A DNA stretch of 15,912 nucleotides from JACMLD01 sp964245425 (GTDB lineage: Bacteria > Bacteroidota > Bacteroidia > Chitinophagales > Chitinophagaceae), in the NCBI GenBank assembly GCA_964245425.1, contig CAXTMV010000114.1, positions 1-15,912 of the forward strand, in the 5' to 3' direction. Positions 1 to 6,886 of this stretch are shown here, in pieces. The position numbers and the translations under genes are program-made. The stretch's first letter is position 1. Every line of letters begins with the position of its first letter. The notes below the pieces were generated by a model that had not been told where the DNA came from, ran no database searches, and saw nothing but the letters and a program-made list of their open reading frames with translations.

Positions 1-291
1 GCCGATGTTTTATCAAATTATACCGTTGACCGGATCTGCAAATGGGGGCACCTGCTGCCATCGCTTGTTTTATCAATTATAGTGGGTGTTAAGCTATTGC
101 CTGACAGCTGGCCTTATTATGCGGCTGAACTCAATAAAAACGGGATAATAATACCTGTAACAATAGCATTGTCGTTCATCCCTATTGCCATAATAAACGG
201 ACTTATTATTGAGAAAGTCTTAAAAGCCGTATACCCGGCTTATCGAAATTTCAATGAAGCGTTAAACAACCCGCACAATCATCAACTATAA
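1..291 (+). CDS. C-terminal part of an unidentified membrane protein
   Basis: The frame is open from the first base of the window to the TAA at 289-291, so the gene begins outside the window and only its last 96 residues are visible. An internal GTG at 82 is unlikely to be the start because the frame upstream of it is open and reads as normal protein. Two hydrophobic stretches are visible, around residues 18-34 and 48-72 of the visible part, followed by a polar C-terminal tail (residues about 76-96). This suggests an integral membrane protein with its tail on one face of the inner membrane. I do not recognise the family. It converges on the YdeI-like gene with only 28 bases between the two stops, and a short hairpin follows its stop. 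Confidence 0.6.
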   Translation, partial: ADVLSNYTVDRICKWGHLLPSLVLSIIVGVKLLPDSWPYYAAELNKNGIIIPVTIALSFIPIAIINGLIIEKVLKAVYPAYRNFNEALNNPHNHQL

Positions 292-312
292 ACAACAACA
301 AGGGTTGCAGTG

Positions 313-338
313 GCCTGCACTAATCATTCAGGCCTTTT
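313..338 (+). terminator. Candidate hairpin terminator after the partial membrane-protein gene
   Basis: GGCCTG (313-318) pairs with CAGGCC (329-334) across a 10-base loop, and TTTT follows directly at 335-338. It starts 22 bases after the stop of the left-edge gene and overlaps the last codons of the converging YdeI-like gene. The T tract is short, so termination would be modest. Confidence 0.4.
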
Positions 339-898
339 CCGCTGAGGATCTGCGGTATGCTTTTTTCTACTCTTGCTTCCCTGGTTTTGGATTGTTTTGG
401 TGCAGCAAAATGAAGCAGGTAACCTCTTTGCCGTCCGGGGGTCAATGCATGAAAAGCTTTTTTCAGGGCTGGAAGTTCTGCCAGCTTATTTTTGAACTCA
501 TCCGGCATTTTGAATTCCGTTGTTTTTTTAAGATTCACTTTCAAACCTGCTTTTTCTACTTCTATTGCTTCATAGATATAAGCGCTAAGGGTCGATTTCA
601 ATTTCTTGATTTTCCCCACGCTGGTAAACCGAACCTGGCGCGCGGCCTGCACATTCTCCGTTTGCTGTACCAGGATGCCTTTTACATCTTTTAACAGGGC
701 TCCTTTAAAAAATAGCAACGCACAGTATTCTTTAAATGCATGTATTAAAACAATATTCGTTGCCTGAAACCTGTAACAGGGAACGCCCCATTTCAGTTCT
801 TCGTCCAGCTGACAGTCGAGAATGATCGCTCTTAATTGCTCCATTTCTTCCTGCCATTTTTTGGCTTTGTGAAAAAAGAAATCAACTGTAGGATTCAT
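320..898 (-). CDS. YdeI/OmpD-associated family protein (DUF1801 plus OmdA domains)
   Basis: The 192-residue protein has two recognisable parts. Residues about 15-115 resemble the DUF1801 fold (related to frataxin-like YdhG), with the family signature L-K-W-G-V-P-C-Y at 35-42. Residues about 128-190 resemble the OmdA (bacteriocin resistance/OmpD-associated) domain, including L-T-P-G-R-Q-R-G-Y at 152-160 and a Lys/Arg-rich helix that ends in K-G-L. There is no signal peptide, so it should be cytosolic. Biochemical function in this family is poorly defined; links to stress or antimicrobial-peptide resistance come from family naming, not from this sequence. It follows a DUF1801 gene by 65 bases on the same strand. 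That gap holds its own repeats, so it may have a separate promoter. The start is the ATG at 898. Confidence 0.85.
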   Translation of the reverse strand: MNPTVDFFFHKAKKWQEEMEQLRAIILDCQLDEELKWGVPCYRFQATNIVLIHAFKEYCALLFFKGALLKDVKGILVQQTENVQAARQVRFTSVGKIKKLKSTLSAYIYEAIEVEKAGLKVNLKKTTEFKMPDEFKNKLAELPALKKAFHALTPGRQRGYLLHFAAPKQSKTREARVEKSIPQILSGKGLND

Positions 899-903
899 AC
901 CGT

Positions 904-944
904 AGATTTATTGATAAGTTAAGATAAAATAAGTTAATAAATCT
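904..944. repeat. Inverted and direct repeats upstream of the YdeI-like gene
   Basis: AGATTTATT (904-912) and AATAAATCT (936-944) are a perfect 9-bp inverted repeat with a 23-base centre. Inside it ATAAGTTAA occurs twice, at 914-922 and 929-937, with starts 15 bp apart. This lies 6-46 bases upstream of the YdeI-like start codon (minus strand), where a promoter or operator would sit. The A/T richness means chance similarity cannot be excluded. Confidence 0.45.
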
Positions 945-963
945 TACGCTTTCTGCGGCTGGT

Positions 964-1329
964 TCACCGCTTTTTTGCTTCATTCATTTTCGCTCTTGCT
1001 TGCAGCATTTGCTTTAGCGCTGCGGCCGGTATCGTTTGATCAAATTTGATCTGGACGGTCCGTATGCCGGTCTTATACCCTTTGCGCTCAAGCATGGCAC
1101 GGTCTTTATCATCAATTTTGCCCGTGGCAAAACCAATGTTAACATGGTTTTTATAGGCGGCAAAACCGGCTAGCCCACCCTGGTATTTGTAAAAAGGTAT
1201 GCCCCAGCTGATTCCTTCCGCCGCTTTCGGAACAGCTGATTTTATTAATTCCCGGATTTTCGTAAGCAGCGGTATGGCCGCCGCCGGCGCGCCGGCAATA
1301 TAACCATCAACATCTGTTGGTTTGGACAT
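964..1329 (-). CDS. DUF1801 (YdhG/iron-chaperone-like) domain protein
   Basis: This 121-residue single-domain protein matches the DUF1801 family. It has an N-terminal helix, the signature G-I-S-W-G-I-P-F-Y-K-Y (residues 39-49), then A-A-Y-K-N-H-V-N-I-G-F and a late G-I-R-T-V-Q-I-K-F-D. The fold is frataxin-like. Some relatives are annotated as iron chaperones, but nothing here identifies a metal site. It is cytosolic, with no signal peptide or membrane helix. The stop of the DoxX-like gene is one base away from its start, so it is almost certainly the fourth gene of the arsR operon. The next gene also starts with a DUF1801 domain, giving two paralogous modules in tandem. Confidence 0.85.
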   Translation of the reverse strand: MSKPTDVDGYIAGAPAAAIPLLTKIRELIKSAVPKAAEGISWGIPFYKYQGGLAGFAAYKNHVNIGFATGKIDDKDRAMLERKGYKTGIRTVQIKFDQTIPAAALKQMLQARAKMNEAKKR

Positions 1330-1330
1330 G

Positions 1331-1729
1331 CTATCTATTATATTTTAGCTGTTGACATAATTTTCTGTTTGCAGGCCTGAAATACCAGGATAACAGGGTC
1401 AAGACCAGCAGCAGCAAAGAAGGAAACAGCTGGCTGGCGGAACCTGCAGCGATATGCGAAAATACCGCGCCCGACATGGCAAAGAAAAAGCCTGCGTAAG
1501 CCCATTCCTTCAACAGGGGTAATTTAGGCACCAGTATGGCTGCTACGCCCAATATTTTCCAGGCACCTAATATCGTTAAAAAATAACCAGGATAACCCAA
1601 ATGTTCCATCATATCCAATCCGCCTGCACCTGTTTTTCCTTTTAGCAACTGCAGCGCGCCGGTAGATACCATTCCCAGCGAGAGCCACACGGTCGCTATC
1701 CAGTAAATGATTTTGTTCGTCTTTGTCAT
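1331..1729 (-). CDS. DoxX-like membrane protein (DoxX_2 type)
   Basis: The 132-residue protein has four predicted membrane helices at about residues 7-28, 47-67, 74-95 and 101-118. The stretch W-K-I-L-G-V-A-A-I-L-V-P-K (57-69) followed by L-K-E-W-A-Y-A-G-F (73-81) is typical of the DoxX_2 family. Members are inner-membrane proteins, usually of unknown function, with loose links to redox stress. It starts 5 bases after the SRPBCC stop and ends one base before the next start, so co-transcription with the ArsR repressor is very likely. In Bacteroidota this family is often found with ArsR and AHSA1-like genes, as here. Confidence 0.85.
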   Translation of the reverse strand: MTKTNKIIYWIATVWLSLGMVSTGALQLLKGKTGAGGLDMMEHLGYPGYFLTILGAWKILGVAAILVPKLPLLKEWAYAGFFFAMSGAVFSHIAAGSASQLFPSLLLLVLTLLSWYFRPANRKLCQQLKYNR

Positions 1730-1734
1730 GGCGA

Positions 1735-2202
1735 TTATTTAAACTTATTGAGCGTATCCTGCAAGCGGTTATGTGCCATATTGATCCCTTGCGCAAAGGG
1801 CAGGCGAAGGATCTGATCCCTGTCCGCTACAGATTTAAACACCATCTTCATTGTTAGCTGGCTGCTGTCTTCGCCGGTTGCTTCAAATTCCAGGAACTCC
1901 AGTTGCGCCGGGAAGGGTGTGTTTTCCATTTCGAATGTGCGAATGATCTGCTGATTCGGAACAAATGCATGGATGACCCCATTGGCCCGGAATACCACAT
2001 TTCCTTTTGCATCCGTTGTTTCAAACTGCCAGCCGCCATGCTTTGTATTCTCCAGTTTCAGCACTTTTGTTCCCATCCATTGTTCCAGCAGATCCGCTTC
2101 CGTATAAGCCTTAAAAACTAATTCGAGGGGCAAATCAAATGCCCGGGTAATCACTATTTCCTGTTGCCCGTCTTCGGCTTGGATTTTTGTCTTTTGTTCC
2201 AT
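1735..2202 (-). CDS. SRPBCC (AHSA1-like) domain protein
   Basis: The 155-residue protein fits the START/Bet v 1-like SRPBCC fold of the AHSA1 subgroup. It opens with I-V-I-T-R-A-F-D-L-P-L-E-L-V-F-K-A-Y-T (16-34) and then L-L-E-Q-W-M-G (38-44), the usual helix-capping signature. Later come alternating beta strands, and a long C-terminal helix ending in L-Q-D-T-L-N-K-F. The fold makes a hydrophobic cavity; the ligand is unknown. It lies 6 bases after the arsR stop. ArsR-SRPBCC pairs are common in bacteria, and the regulator probably controls this gene directly. Confidence 0.9.
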   Translation of the reverse strand: MEQKTKIQAEDGQQEIVITRAFDLPLELVFKAYTEADLLEQWMGTKVLKLENTKHGGWQFETTDAKGNVVFRANGVIHAFVPNQQIIRTFEMENTPFPAQLEFLEFEATGEDSSQLTMKMVFKSVADRDQILRLPFAQGINMAHNRLQDTLNKFK

Positions 2203-2208
2203 CTGGTA

Positions 2209-2532
2209 TTATTTTTTTGGTTGGTATTTTTTCATGATGGTCTCCAGTTTGTTAAACCTGTTATCCCACAGCTGGCGGAACGGTTCAATAAAATCTGCTA
2301 TCTCTTTCATTTTTTGTGGATTCAGGTGGTAATAAATTTCCCTGCCCGATTGCTTCTGTTCCAGCAGTTCACAGGCAATCAGTATTTGCAGGTGTTTTGA
2401 AACAGTGGGCCTTGCCGTGTCAAAGTTGGCTGCAATGGCCCCTGCTGTCATGGCTTGTGAAGCCACCAGCAATAGTATAGCCCTTCTGGTGGGCTCCGCG
2501 ATGGCCTGAAAAACATCCCTTCTTAAATTCAT
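2209..2532 (-). CDS. ArsR-family winged-helix transcriptional repressor
   Basis: The 107-residue protein has the ArsR/SmtB winged-helix fold. Residues 5-22 hold R-D-V-F-Q-A-I-A-E-P-T-R-R-A-I-L, the recognition helix is about 39-52 (T-A-R-P-T-V-S-K-H-L), and the wing is about 59-71 (K-Q-S-G-R-E-I-Y-Y-H-L). The Cys-containing metal box (ELCVCDL type) of arsenic and cadmium sensors is absent, so this is probably an SdpR-like or metal-independent repressor. It is the first gene of the operon. Its promoter carries two copies of a partly palindromic 16-mer that overlap the transcription start region, which strongly suggests autorepression. The ATG at 2532 lies only three bases from the nearer operator, so the leader is very short. 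Confidence 0.9.
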   Translation of the reverse strand: MNLRRDVFQAIAEPTRRAILLLVASQAMTAGAIAANFDTARPTVSKHLQILIACELLEQKQSGREIYYHLNPQKMKEIADFIEPFRQLWDNRFNKLETIMKKYQPKK

Positions 2533-2535
2533 TGT

Positions 2536-2582
2536 GTAGCTATTTGACTACAAATATATGCGTAGTTATTTGACTACCCAAA
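2536..2582 (-). promoter_or_regulatory. Promoter of the arsR operon with two operator copies
   Basis: Read on the minus strand, TTTG (2579-2582) is followed after 20 bp by TATATTTG (2551-2558). This matches the Bacteroidota -33/-7 promoter closely. Two 16-mers differing at one base lie here on the plus strand: GTAGCTATTTGACTAC (2536-2551) and GTAGTTATTTGACTAC (2562-2577). Each has partly palindromic ends (GTAG...CTAC). One fills the spacer between -33 and -7; the other covers the end of the -7 box and the likely transcription start. Starts are 26 bp apart. The position and the adjacent repressor gene point to ArsR autorepression. The binding itself is inferred. Confidence 0.75.
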
Positions 2583-2602
2583 TTTATAGTGAAATAATTT
2601 TC

Positions 2603-2656
2603 CTGCCAGCAGCGGGATGACCCCATTCGGCAACCATACCCCACAGTTGCTGGCAG
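2603..2656. repeat. GC-rich inverted repeat in the arsR upstream gap
   Basis: CTGCCAGCA (2603-2611) and TGCTGGCAG (2648-2656) form a perfect 9-bp inverted repeat with a 36-base centre. That centre contains further complementary pieces (GCAAC with GTTGC, GGG with CCC). The block is much more GC-rich than the surrounding intergenic DNA. It could be a structured transcript, a terminator-like element or a remnant; it has no T tract on either strand. Confidence 0.4.
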
Positions 2657-2822
2657 CGCGCTGTATTTGCTGCATTCCTTTCTTTCAGTTATTTTGAAGC
2701 ATTGGATAGAACAGGTTCGATTTGTTTTTTCTTCTACGATGAAATTTCCCCTAGGTATTATCCTGATTTTTAGGTGAAAATGGTTAGGGCTAAAAAAAAA
2801 TTGAAAAAGAAAAAGTAATAGC

Positions 2823-2993
2823 ATGATTTTGTTATATTTTTTCGCCGGCTTACTAATTGCCGGGCTTACCAATGGCATCTGGATAAAAAAAACAAAAAGG
2901 CTTTTATTACTCAAAACAATTGTGTCAGTTATAGCAGGCCTGGCGATAGGGTGGTTTATGGTTATGCGATTTCTTTTTCAGGCACCTGATTAG
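2823..2993 (+). CDS. Small two-helix membrane protein (hypothetical)
   Basis: An ATG at 2823 opens a 56-residue frame ending at TAG 2991-2993. The product starts M-I-L-L-Y-F-F-A-G-L-L-I-A-G-L and has two clear hydrophobic helices, about residues 2-20 and 31-52. A basic loop, I-K-K-T-K-R, lies between them (21-26), so both termini should lie on the same side with the loop in the cytosol. The A-rich stretch just upstream (AAAAAGAAAAAG) resembles the weak, A-rich translation starts of this phylum. No homolog comes to mind. It is divergent from the arsR operon. The helix-loop-helix pattern with a positive-inside loop is better than expected for a random frame, but expression is unproven. Confidence 0.5.
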   Translation: MILLYFFAGLLIAGLTNGIWIKKTKRLLLLKTIVSVIAGLAIGWFMVMRFLFQAPD

Positions 2994-3198
2994 GTTAATC
3001 AAAGGACTATTTGACAAAAGATGCTCCCTGAATATTATTTGAAAATTGAATTAGCATTTTTTACAGTTAACTTTCCCAGGCCCTGCATATATTTTTGAAA
3101 GATGTATTTGTCTATTTTTGATGCATCATTCCCAAAAACAACTCATTAAATGGCCTGTGTTACAATGTATATAGTCGCCAAAAATTGCAAATCAATCT

Positions 3199-3330
3199 AT
3201 GAGAGCAGGAATCGACAACCAGCTTGTATTCGATAATTATCGAACTATGACAGACCCTGACATCCTGCACGCCCATACACAGAACCTGGCCGGGTTGACA
3301 ACGAAAGCAGTATCTTCCAAACATTCATAA
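3199..3330 (+). CDS. Hypothetical 43-residue ORF upstream of the GyrI-like gene
   Basis: ATG at 3199 to TAA at 3328-3330 encodes a 43-residue polar peptide beginning M-R-A-G-I-D-N-Q-L-V. It has no signal peptide, membrane helix or known motif. It is in the same frame as the GyrI-like gene, separated by two consecutive stops (TAA TAG) and 9 bases in total. It could therefore be a small co-translated protein, a leader peptide, or the remnant of an N-terminal extension. TATTTTTG at 3113-3120 fits a -7 box, but no good -33 element lies at the right distance. Confidence 0.35.
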   Translation: MRAGIDNQLVFDNYRTMTDPDILHAHTQNLAGLTTKAVSSKHS

Positions 3331-3339
3331 TAGCCTGAG

Positions 3340-3777
3340 ATGACTATCGAAATAATTATCCAACCACTTGCATTAACCCTTTATGGCTTTTCAGGAACGG
3401 CTGCCAACAAAGACTATGCAGGAACTGCCTTTGCACTATCCGGCCGTATGTGGCAGGTCGTTAAGGACAATAATATTAAAAATGAAGGGAAGAATACCTG
3501 GGTCTATGAAACAAACGATAAGGTGTTTGCAGGCGTAGTGCTTACGGATATTCCGGCCAATAACTACCTGCTGGAAGAAAAGAATATCTATTTACTTAAA
3601 CACGCTTATTATAAACATATTGGCCCTTACAGCCTGTTAAAACAGGTTGGCACCCATATGCGAAATGAATTAAAAAGCAAAGGTTTGGAAACCCGCCTGC
3701 CCTATATTGAAATATACGGACACTGGACAAATGATGAATCCAAATGCGAAACAGAACTACTGATGTCTTTACTTTAA
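3340..3777 (+). CDS. GyrI-like effector-binding domain protein
   Basis: The 145-residue protein resembles the GyrI-like small-molecule-binding domain (the BmrR/AraC effector domain family). Signature parts are the Y-K-H-I-G-P-Y-S-L-L region (91-100), and P-Y-I-E-I-Y (121-126), whose Glu124 corresponds to the conserved acidic residue of the ligand pocket. A preceding stretch of strands ends in V-F-A-G-V-V-L. There is no DNA-binding domain, so it is a stand-alone ligand-binding protein rather than a regulator. Some stand-alone members bind or hydrolyse small toxic compounds, but the substrate here is unknown. The stop directly abuts an in-frame ATG of the next gene, so the two are probably co-transcribed. 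Confidence 0.75.
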   Translation: MTIEIIIQPLALTLYGFSGTAANKDYAGTAFALSGRMWQVVKDNNIKNEGKNTWVYETNDKVFAGVVLTDIPANNYLLEEKNIYLLKHAYYKHIGPYSLLKQVGTHMRNELKSKGLETRLPYIEIYGHWTNDESKCETELLMSLL

Positions 3778-3843
3778 ATGTCATTTTCCCTTGCGCAACA
3801 AATACAGCTAGTCCTTACAACGTTCAACTATACCATTCAACCA

Positions 3844-4407
3844 ATGACAACCGGCACTTTTACATTAACAATACATATGGTTTCCAGCCTCGACGGAATG
3901 ATTGCCAAAAAAGACAACAGCGTTTCCTGGTTTGAGACAGCTGACCGCTATGAGAAAGGCGTGGAACTTACCAAACAAGACATGGAAGCATTTCTTACCA
4001 TCATCGACTGCTATCTCATGGGCGCCCACACTTACGAGCACGCCCTGGAACTGTCGAAATCATATGGTTGGGCTTATGGTGATATCCCCACCATTGTACT
4101 ATCGCATAGAAATTTGCCGGTGGAGCGACCGAACGTTGACATATATGCCGGCGACCTGAACGAACTGGTACATGAACGGCTGAAACCAGCTTATAAAAAT
4201 GTTTGGCTGGTAGGCGGCGCCTCTCTTGTAAAAGATTTTATTCGTTTACAACTGGCAGACGAAATAAGGTTATCCGTTTTACCCATCATCCTGGGTGATG
4301 GCCTGCTGTTTTTTGACCAGTTAAGACAGGAACAGGCATTGCACCTCAAAGAGGTAACGGCTTACAAAAACGGCGTGGTGGAACTCTGGTATGAGATAAG
4401 AAAATAA
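3844..4407 (+). CDS. Dihydrofolate reductase family (RibD C-terminal-like) protein
   Basis: From the ATG at 3844 the protein is 187 residues with the RibD_C/DHFR-like fold. Visible parts are H-M-V-S-S-L-D-G-M-I (11-20), L-M-G-A-H-T-Y-E-H-A (58-67), the nucleotide-binding V-W-L-V-G-G-A-S-L-V (120-129) and L-P-I-I-L-G-D-G-L-L (146-155). Such proteins are NAD(P)H-dependent reductases with unassigned substrates; a true folate-reductase role is not implied. An earlier in-frame ATG at 3778 would add 22 residues. I prefer 3844 because family members begin a few residues before the first beta strand. It follows the GyrI-like gene closely. A second family member lies at 12442-13014 but is only distantly similar. 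Confidence 0.85.
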   Translation: MTTGTFTLTIHMVSSLDGMIAKKDNSVSWFETADRYEKGVELTKQDMEAFLTIIDCYLMGAHTYEHALELSKSYGWAYGDIPTIVLSHRNLPVERPNVDIYAGDLNELVHERLKPAYKNVWLVGGASLVKDFIRLQLADEIRLSVLPIILGDGLLFFDQLRQEQALHLKEVTAYKNGVVELWYEIRK

Positions 4408-4452
4408 TGAACCGTTAATGATAGCATGCCAGCATTAATCCTATTCGGGTCA

Positions 4453-4485
4453 TTATAAAATGCTAACAAAATCGTTATTTTATAA
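4453..4485. terminator. A/T-rich hairpin between converging genes
   Basis: TTATAAAA (4453-4460) pairs with TTTTATAA (4478-4485), with a second TAAC/GTTA pairing inside, in the gap between the converging reductase and M28 peptidase genes. A further imperfect hairpin, TTATAACCG...CGGTTTATAA, follows directly. A bidirectional terminator role is inferred from position; the stems are A/T-rich and therefore weak. Confidence 0.35.
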
Positions 4486-4533
4486 CCGACGGTTTATAAC
4501 TGATAGCATAAAAAAATTATTTGATTTTACGAA

Positions 4534-6114
4534 TCAATCCAACCCTCCCCTCCTGATCGCCTTTGTTTGTGCCGGCCATTTTGTTTGCTCACCTGTTCTT
4601 GGGTTGATGGGTAATATTGCTTTTTCCGTTGAAGCCCGTTTGGGATCCTCACTTGCCATATAGGCCAGTATGGCTACCAGCGCCACATTTTTGGCAAGAT
4701 CATCAAATACTACTTTATCATAGGTGTCCCGGTTGGTATGCCAGGTATAATTAAAATAAGACCAGTTCAGCGCGCCCAATGAAAAGCCCGGCGCGCCCAC
4801 TGCATCAAAAGACGCAAAGTCGGACCCGCCACCACCCGGTGCTCCCGGAAAAGTAGTCTTAATGGAATCGCGGATATTCGATGGTACCTTGCTCAGCCAG
4901 CGCGTGAGGTACTCATAGGCATGCAGGTAACCCTGGCCAGACATATTCTCTACCCGGCCTGTACCATTGTCCTGGTTAAAAAGCGCCTGCAGTTTACCTA
5001 CCGTATCCGGGTGGTCTTCTACAAATGCCCTTGATCCATTCAGGCCTTCTTCCTCGCTGCCCCAGTGGCCTACGAGTATCGTTCGTTTCGGGTGCGGGTA
5101 TACTTTCTGCAGGATGCGCATTGCTTCCATCATCATCAGCGTGCCGGTTCCATTGTCCGTAGCGCCTGAGCCACCATCCCAGGAGTCGAAATGCGCCGAC
5201 AGCATCACATATTCATCCGGCTTTTCACTACCCCTGATACCTGCCACTACATTAAAGGCAGGTACTTCGCCCCTTTCTTTGGACTCCACATGTACACTGA
5301 TTTTCGGGTCGGCCCCTGAAACCACCAGGCGGTACAGCAAACCATAATCTTCCTGCATGATATCAATAGAAGGCACTTTCTTAGTGTAAGCGCCAAATAT
5401 TTTGTCGACACCAAAACCAGCTGACCAATAAGAGCTGACAACACCTGCCGCGCCGGCTTTTTCAAGCGCCAGGGGCAGGGTGCGTGCCGTATAGCCTGAT
5501 TTTTTGATCCGGTTGTTCCAGTTATCCGTCATGTCTTTGCGCTGATCTTTTATTTTTTGAACCGATTCGGCCGTACCAAACTGTTCCAGGTTATCATCCG
5601 GACGGCCGGTTGGCTGCAGCACAGAAACCATTACAAATTTTCCTTTTACAGAAGGCAGCCAGGCAGCATAAGCCACAGAATCTGCCAGGTCTGGCAGGAT
5701 CAGCAGGCCGGCTGTCACTGTCTTCGTTCCCATCGATGGGCACCAGGCCAGCTGTGTTGCTTCCAGCGTACGCACACGGGGTGATACCATATCAATATGC
5801 GAGATGCCTCTTTCCCATCCTCTCCAGACACCCCAGTTCTGCGCCTCCGCAGGAATCCCCCAACCCCTGTATTTGGCCAGCGCCCAATCGCGCGCAGCGT
5901 CCATCTGTGGCGTTCCCACCAGCCGCGGGCCCACACTGTCGAAAAGCTGGTGCGCCAGCAACTGTAATTGTGAATTATTTTTTTCTTCCTGAAGGATGCG
6001 CTCTACCACCGAATCTTTCGGTGCCTGGTCGGCACCCGCTTCGCGACGGCCTTGTGCAAACGCGCTTGTAAAAGTGGGCACCAGCAATAGACATCCAAGG
6101 GTAAATTTTCTCAT
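4534..6114 (-). CDS. Secreted M28-family metallopeptidase
   Basis: From the ATG at 6114 the product is 526 residues. An in-frame ATG at 6189 exists, but 6114 gives a normal signal peptide: M-R-K-F, a hydrophobic core, and a cleavage region ending A-F-A-Q near residue 21. The catalytic domain holds the full M28 two-zinc set: His308 in A-H-F-D-S, Asp320 in A-T-D-N-G-T-G, Glu354/Glu355 in S-E-E-E-G-L-N-G-S, Asp382 in N-Q-D-N-G-T-G and His459 in Y-T-W-H-T-N-R-D-T-Y-D. A PA-like insert domain (roughly 120-290) precedes it. It should act as an exported aminopeptidase or carboxypeptidase trimming extracellular peptides. It has no T9SS C-terminal domain, so it probably stays in the periplasm. It appears intact and stands as a single-gene unit. 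Confidence 0.9.
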   Translation of the reverse strand: MRKFTLGCLLLVPTFTSAFAQGRREAGADQAPKDSVVERILQEEKNNSQLQLLAHQLFDSVGPRLVGTPQMDAARDWALAKYRGWGIPAEAQNWGVWRGWERGISHIDMVSPRVRTLEATQLAWCPSMGTKTVTAGLLILPDLADSVAYAAWLPSVKGKFVMVSVLQPTGRPDDNLEQFGTAESVQKIKDQRKDMTDNWNNRIKKSGYTARTLPLALEKAGAAGVVSSYWSAGFGVDKIFGAYTKKVPSIDIMQEDYGLLYRLVVSGADPKISVHVESKERGEVPAFNVVAGIRGSEKPDEYVMLSAHFDSWDGGSGATDNGTGTLMMMEAMRILQKVYPHPKRTILVGHWGSEEEGLNGSRAFVEDHPDTVGKLQALFNQDNGTGRVENMSGQGYLHAYEYLTRWLSKVPSNIRDSIKTTFPGAPGGGGSDFASFDAVGAPGFSLGALNWSYFNYTWHTNRDTYDKVVFDDLAKNVALVAILAYMASEDPKRASTEKAILPINPRTGEQTKWPAQTKAIRRGGLD

Positions 6115-6133
6115 AAACCGAATATAATAAATC

Positions 6134-6189
6134 ATGCCCGGATGGCTGCAGAAAAATGACGGATGGTGCCGGCATTTTATTCCGGGCAT
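6134..6189 (-). repeat. 9-bp inverted repeat in the leader of the M28 gene
   Basis: ATGCCCGGA (6134-6142) and TCCGGGCAT (6181-6189) are perfect inverted repeats 38 bases apart, lying 20-75 bases upstream of the preferred M28 start codon. If transcription begins further upstream they would form a leader hairpin that buries the alternative ATG at 6189. This indirectly favours the 6114 start. A regulatory role is inferred only. Confidence 0.35.
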
Positions 6190-6262
6190 ATTAATTTCGC
6201 CCGTATCGGTGAGAAGAAGCTCGCCCCTGCCAAATACAGTCTATTTTTAAGTCCCCTTCAAC

Positions 6263-6305
6263 AATAAAACCTTTTATTCGGTAACCGGGCCTGGATAACC
6301 GGCCC
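6263..6305. repeat. Palindrome and hairpin in the divergent M28/lipoprotein gap
   Basis: AATAAAA-CC-TTTTATT (6263-6278) is a perfect 7-bp-arm palindrome. Nine bases later GGGCC (6287-6291) pairs with GGCCC (6301-6305), with GG/CC pairing inside and an ATAA loop; it ends 17 bases before the lipoprotein ATG. Both are placed where an operator or leader structure would act on one or both divergent genes. Confidence 0.35.
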
Positions 6306-6322
6306 AACCAAAAATATAACAA

Positions 6323-6886
6323 ATGAAACCGCTATTATTTTTATTCATCCTTTTGTTTTTCTTATCAGGGTGCCAACAAGACCAGGGCCCAACAGTTGAA
6401 GTAGAAAAAGGCGTCACCATCCCCATTAAAGCATGCGTGGAAACCAATACAAAAGTACTGGGCAATTCAGTTAATACCGTTTTGCTTTGCAAGTGCCTGA
6501 TACCAAAACTTTACGAAGACTTAAAAGCCGATCCCGAAAAACTCGCCCAGCTGAAGGCAGGCAATTGGGCGGATATGTCAAAAGATAAACAAGCATTGAT
6601 AGCTACCTAATTCCAGGACTGTATTTCACAATCGGCAACAAATGACAGCACAACAAAACTGACCATTACCCCGAGAATGGCTGAAGGGATCAAAGCTCAA
6701 ATCAAAGAAAGCCTTAGGGGTTCCGAGATGGAGAAGACAAATGACGTTGACAAATATTGCAACTGCATAATAAAAAGTTTACAAACTGATTTTACGGCAA
6801 CAGAAATTTTACGGCCAAATTTTAACCAGACTGAAAAGTACCAGCAAGCAGTTGACAAGTGCTTAGCAGCAACAAGGAAAAATTAA
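6323..6886 (+). pseudogene. Cys-rich lipoprotein gene interrupted by an in-frame TAA
   Basis: The first part, 95 residues from ATG 6323, is a lipoprotein precursor: a hydrophobic stretch and lipobox L-S-G-C with Cys17 as the lipidation site. TAA at 6608-6610 then stops it. The same frame stays open for another 91 codons to TAA 6884-6886, and the second half repeats the pattern of the first. Cys56-x-Cys58 and Cys100 (F-Q-D-C) in one half match Cys146-x-Cys148 and Cys180 (V-D-K-C) in the other. This reads as one roughly 187-codon gene with a duplicated Cys module and a nonsense change at codon 96. An ATG at 6677 could restart translation, but without a signal peptide. I do not recognise the family. 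A sequencing error would also explain it. Confidence 0.7.

Noticed and set aside
2540..2914. Minus-strand ORF of 124 residues across the arsR promoter
   Set aside because: It overlaps the promoter and operators, has low-complexity sequence and no family features; likely chance.
3778..3843. N-terminal extension of the first DHFR-family protein
   Set aside because: Family proteins start just before the first strand; the extra 22 residues have no conserved feature, so ATG 3844 is preferred.
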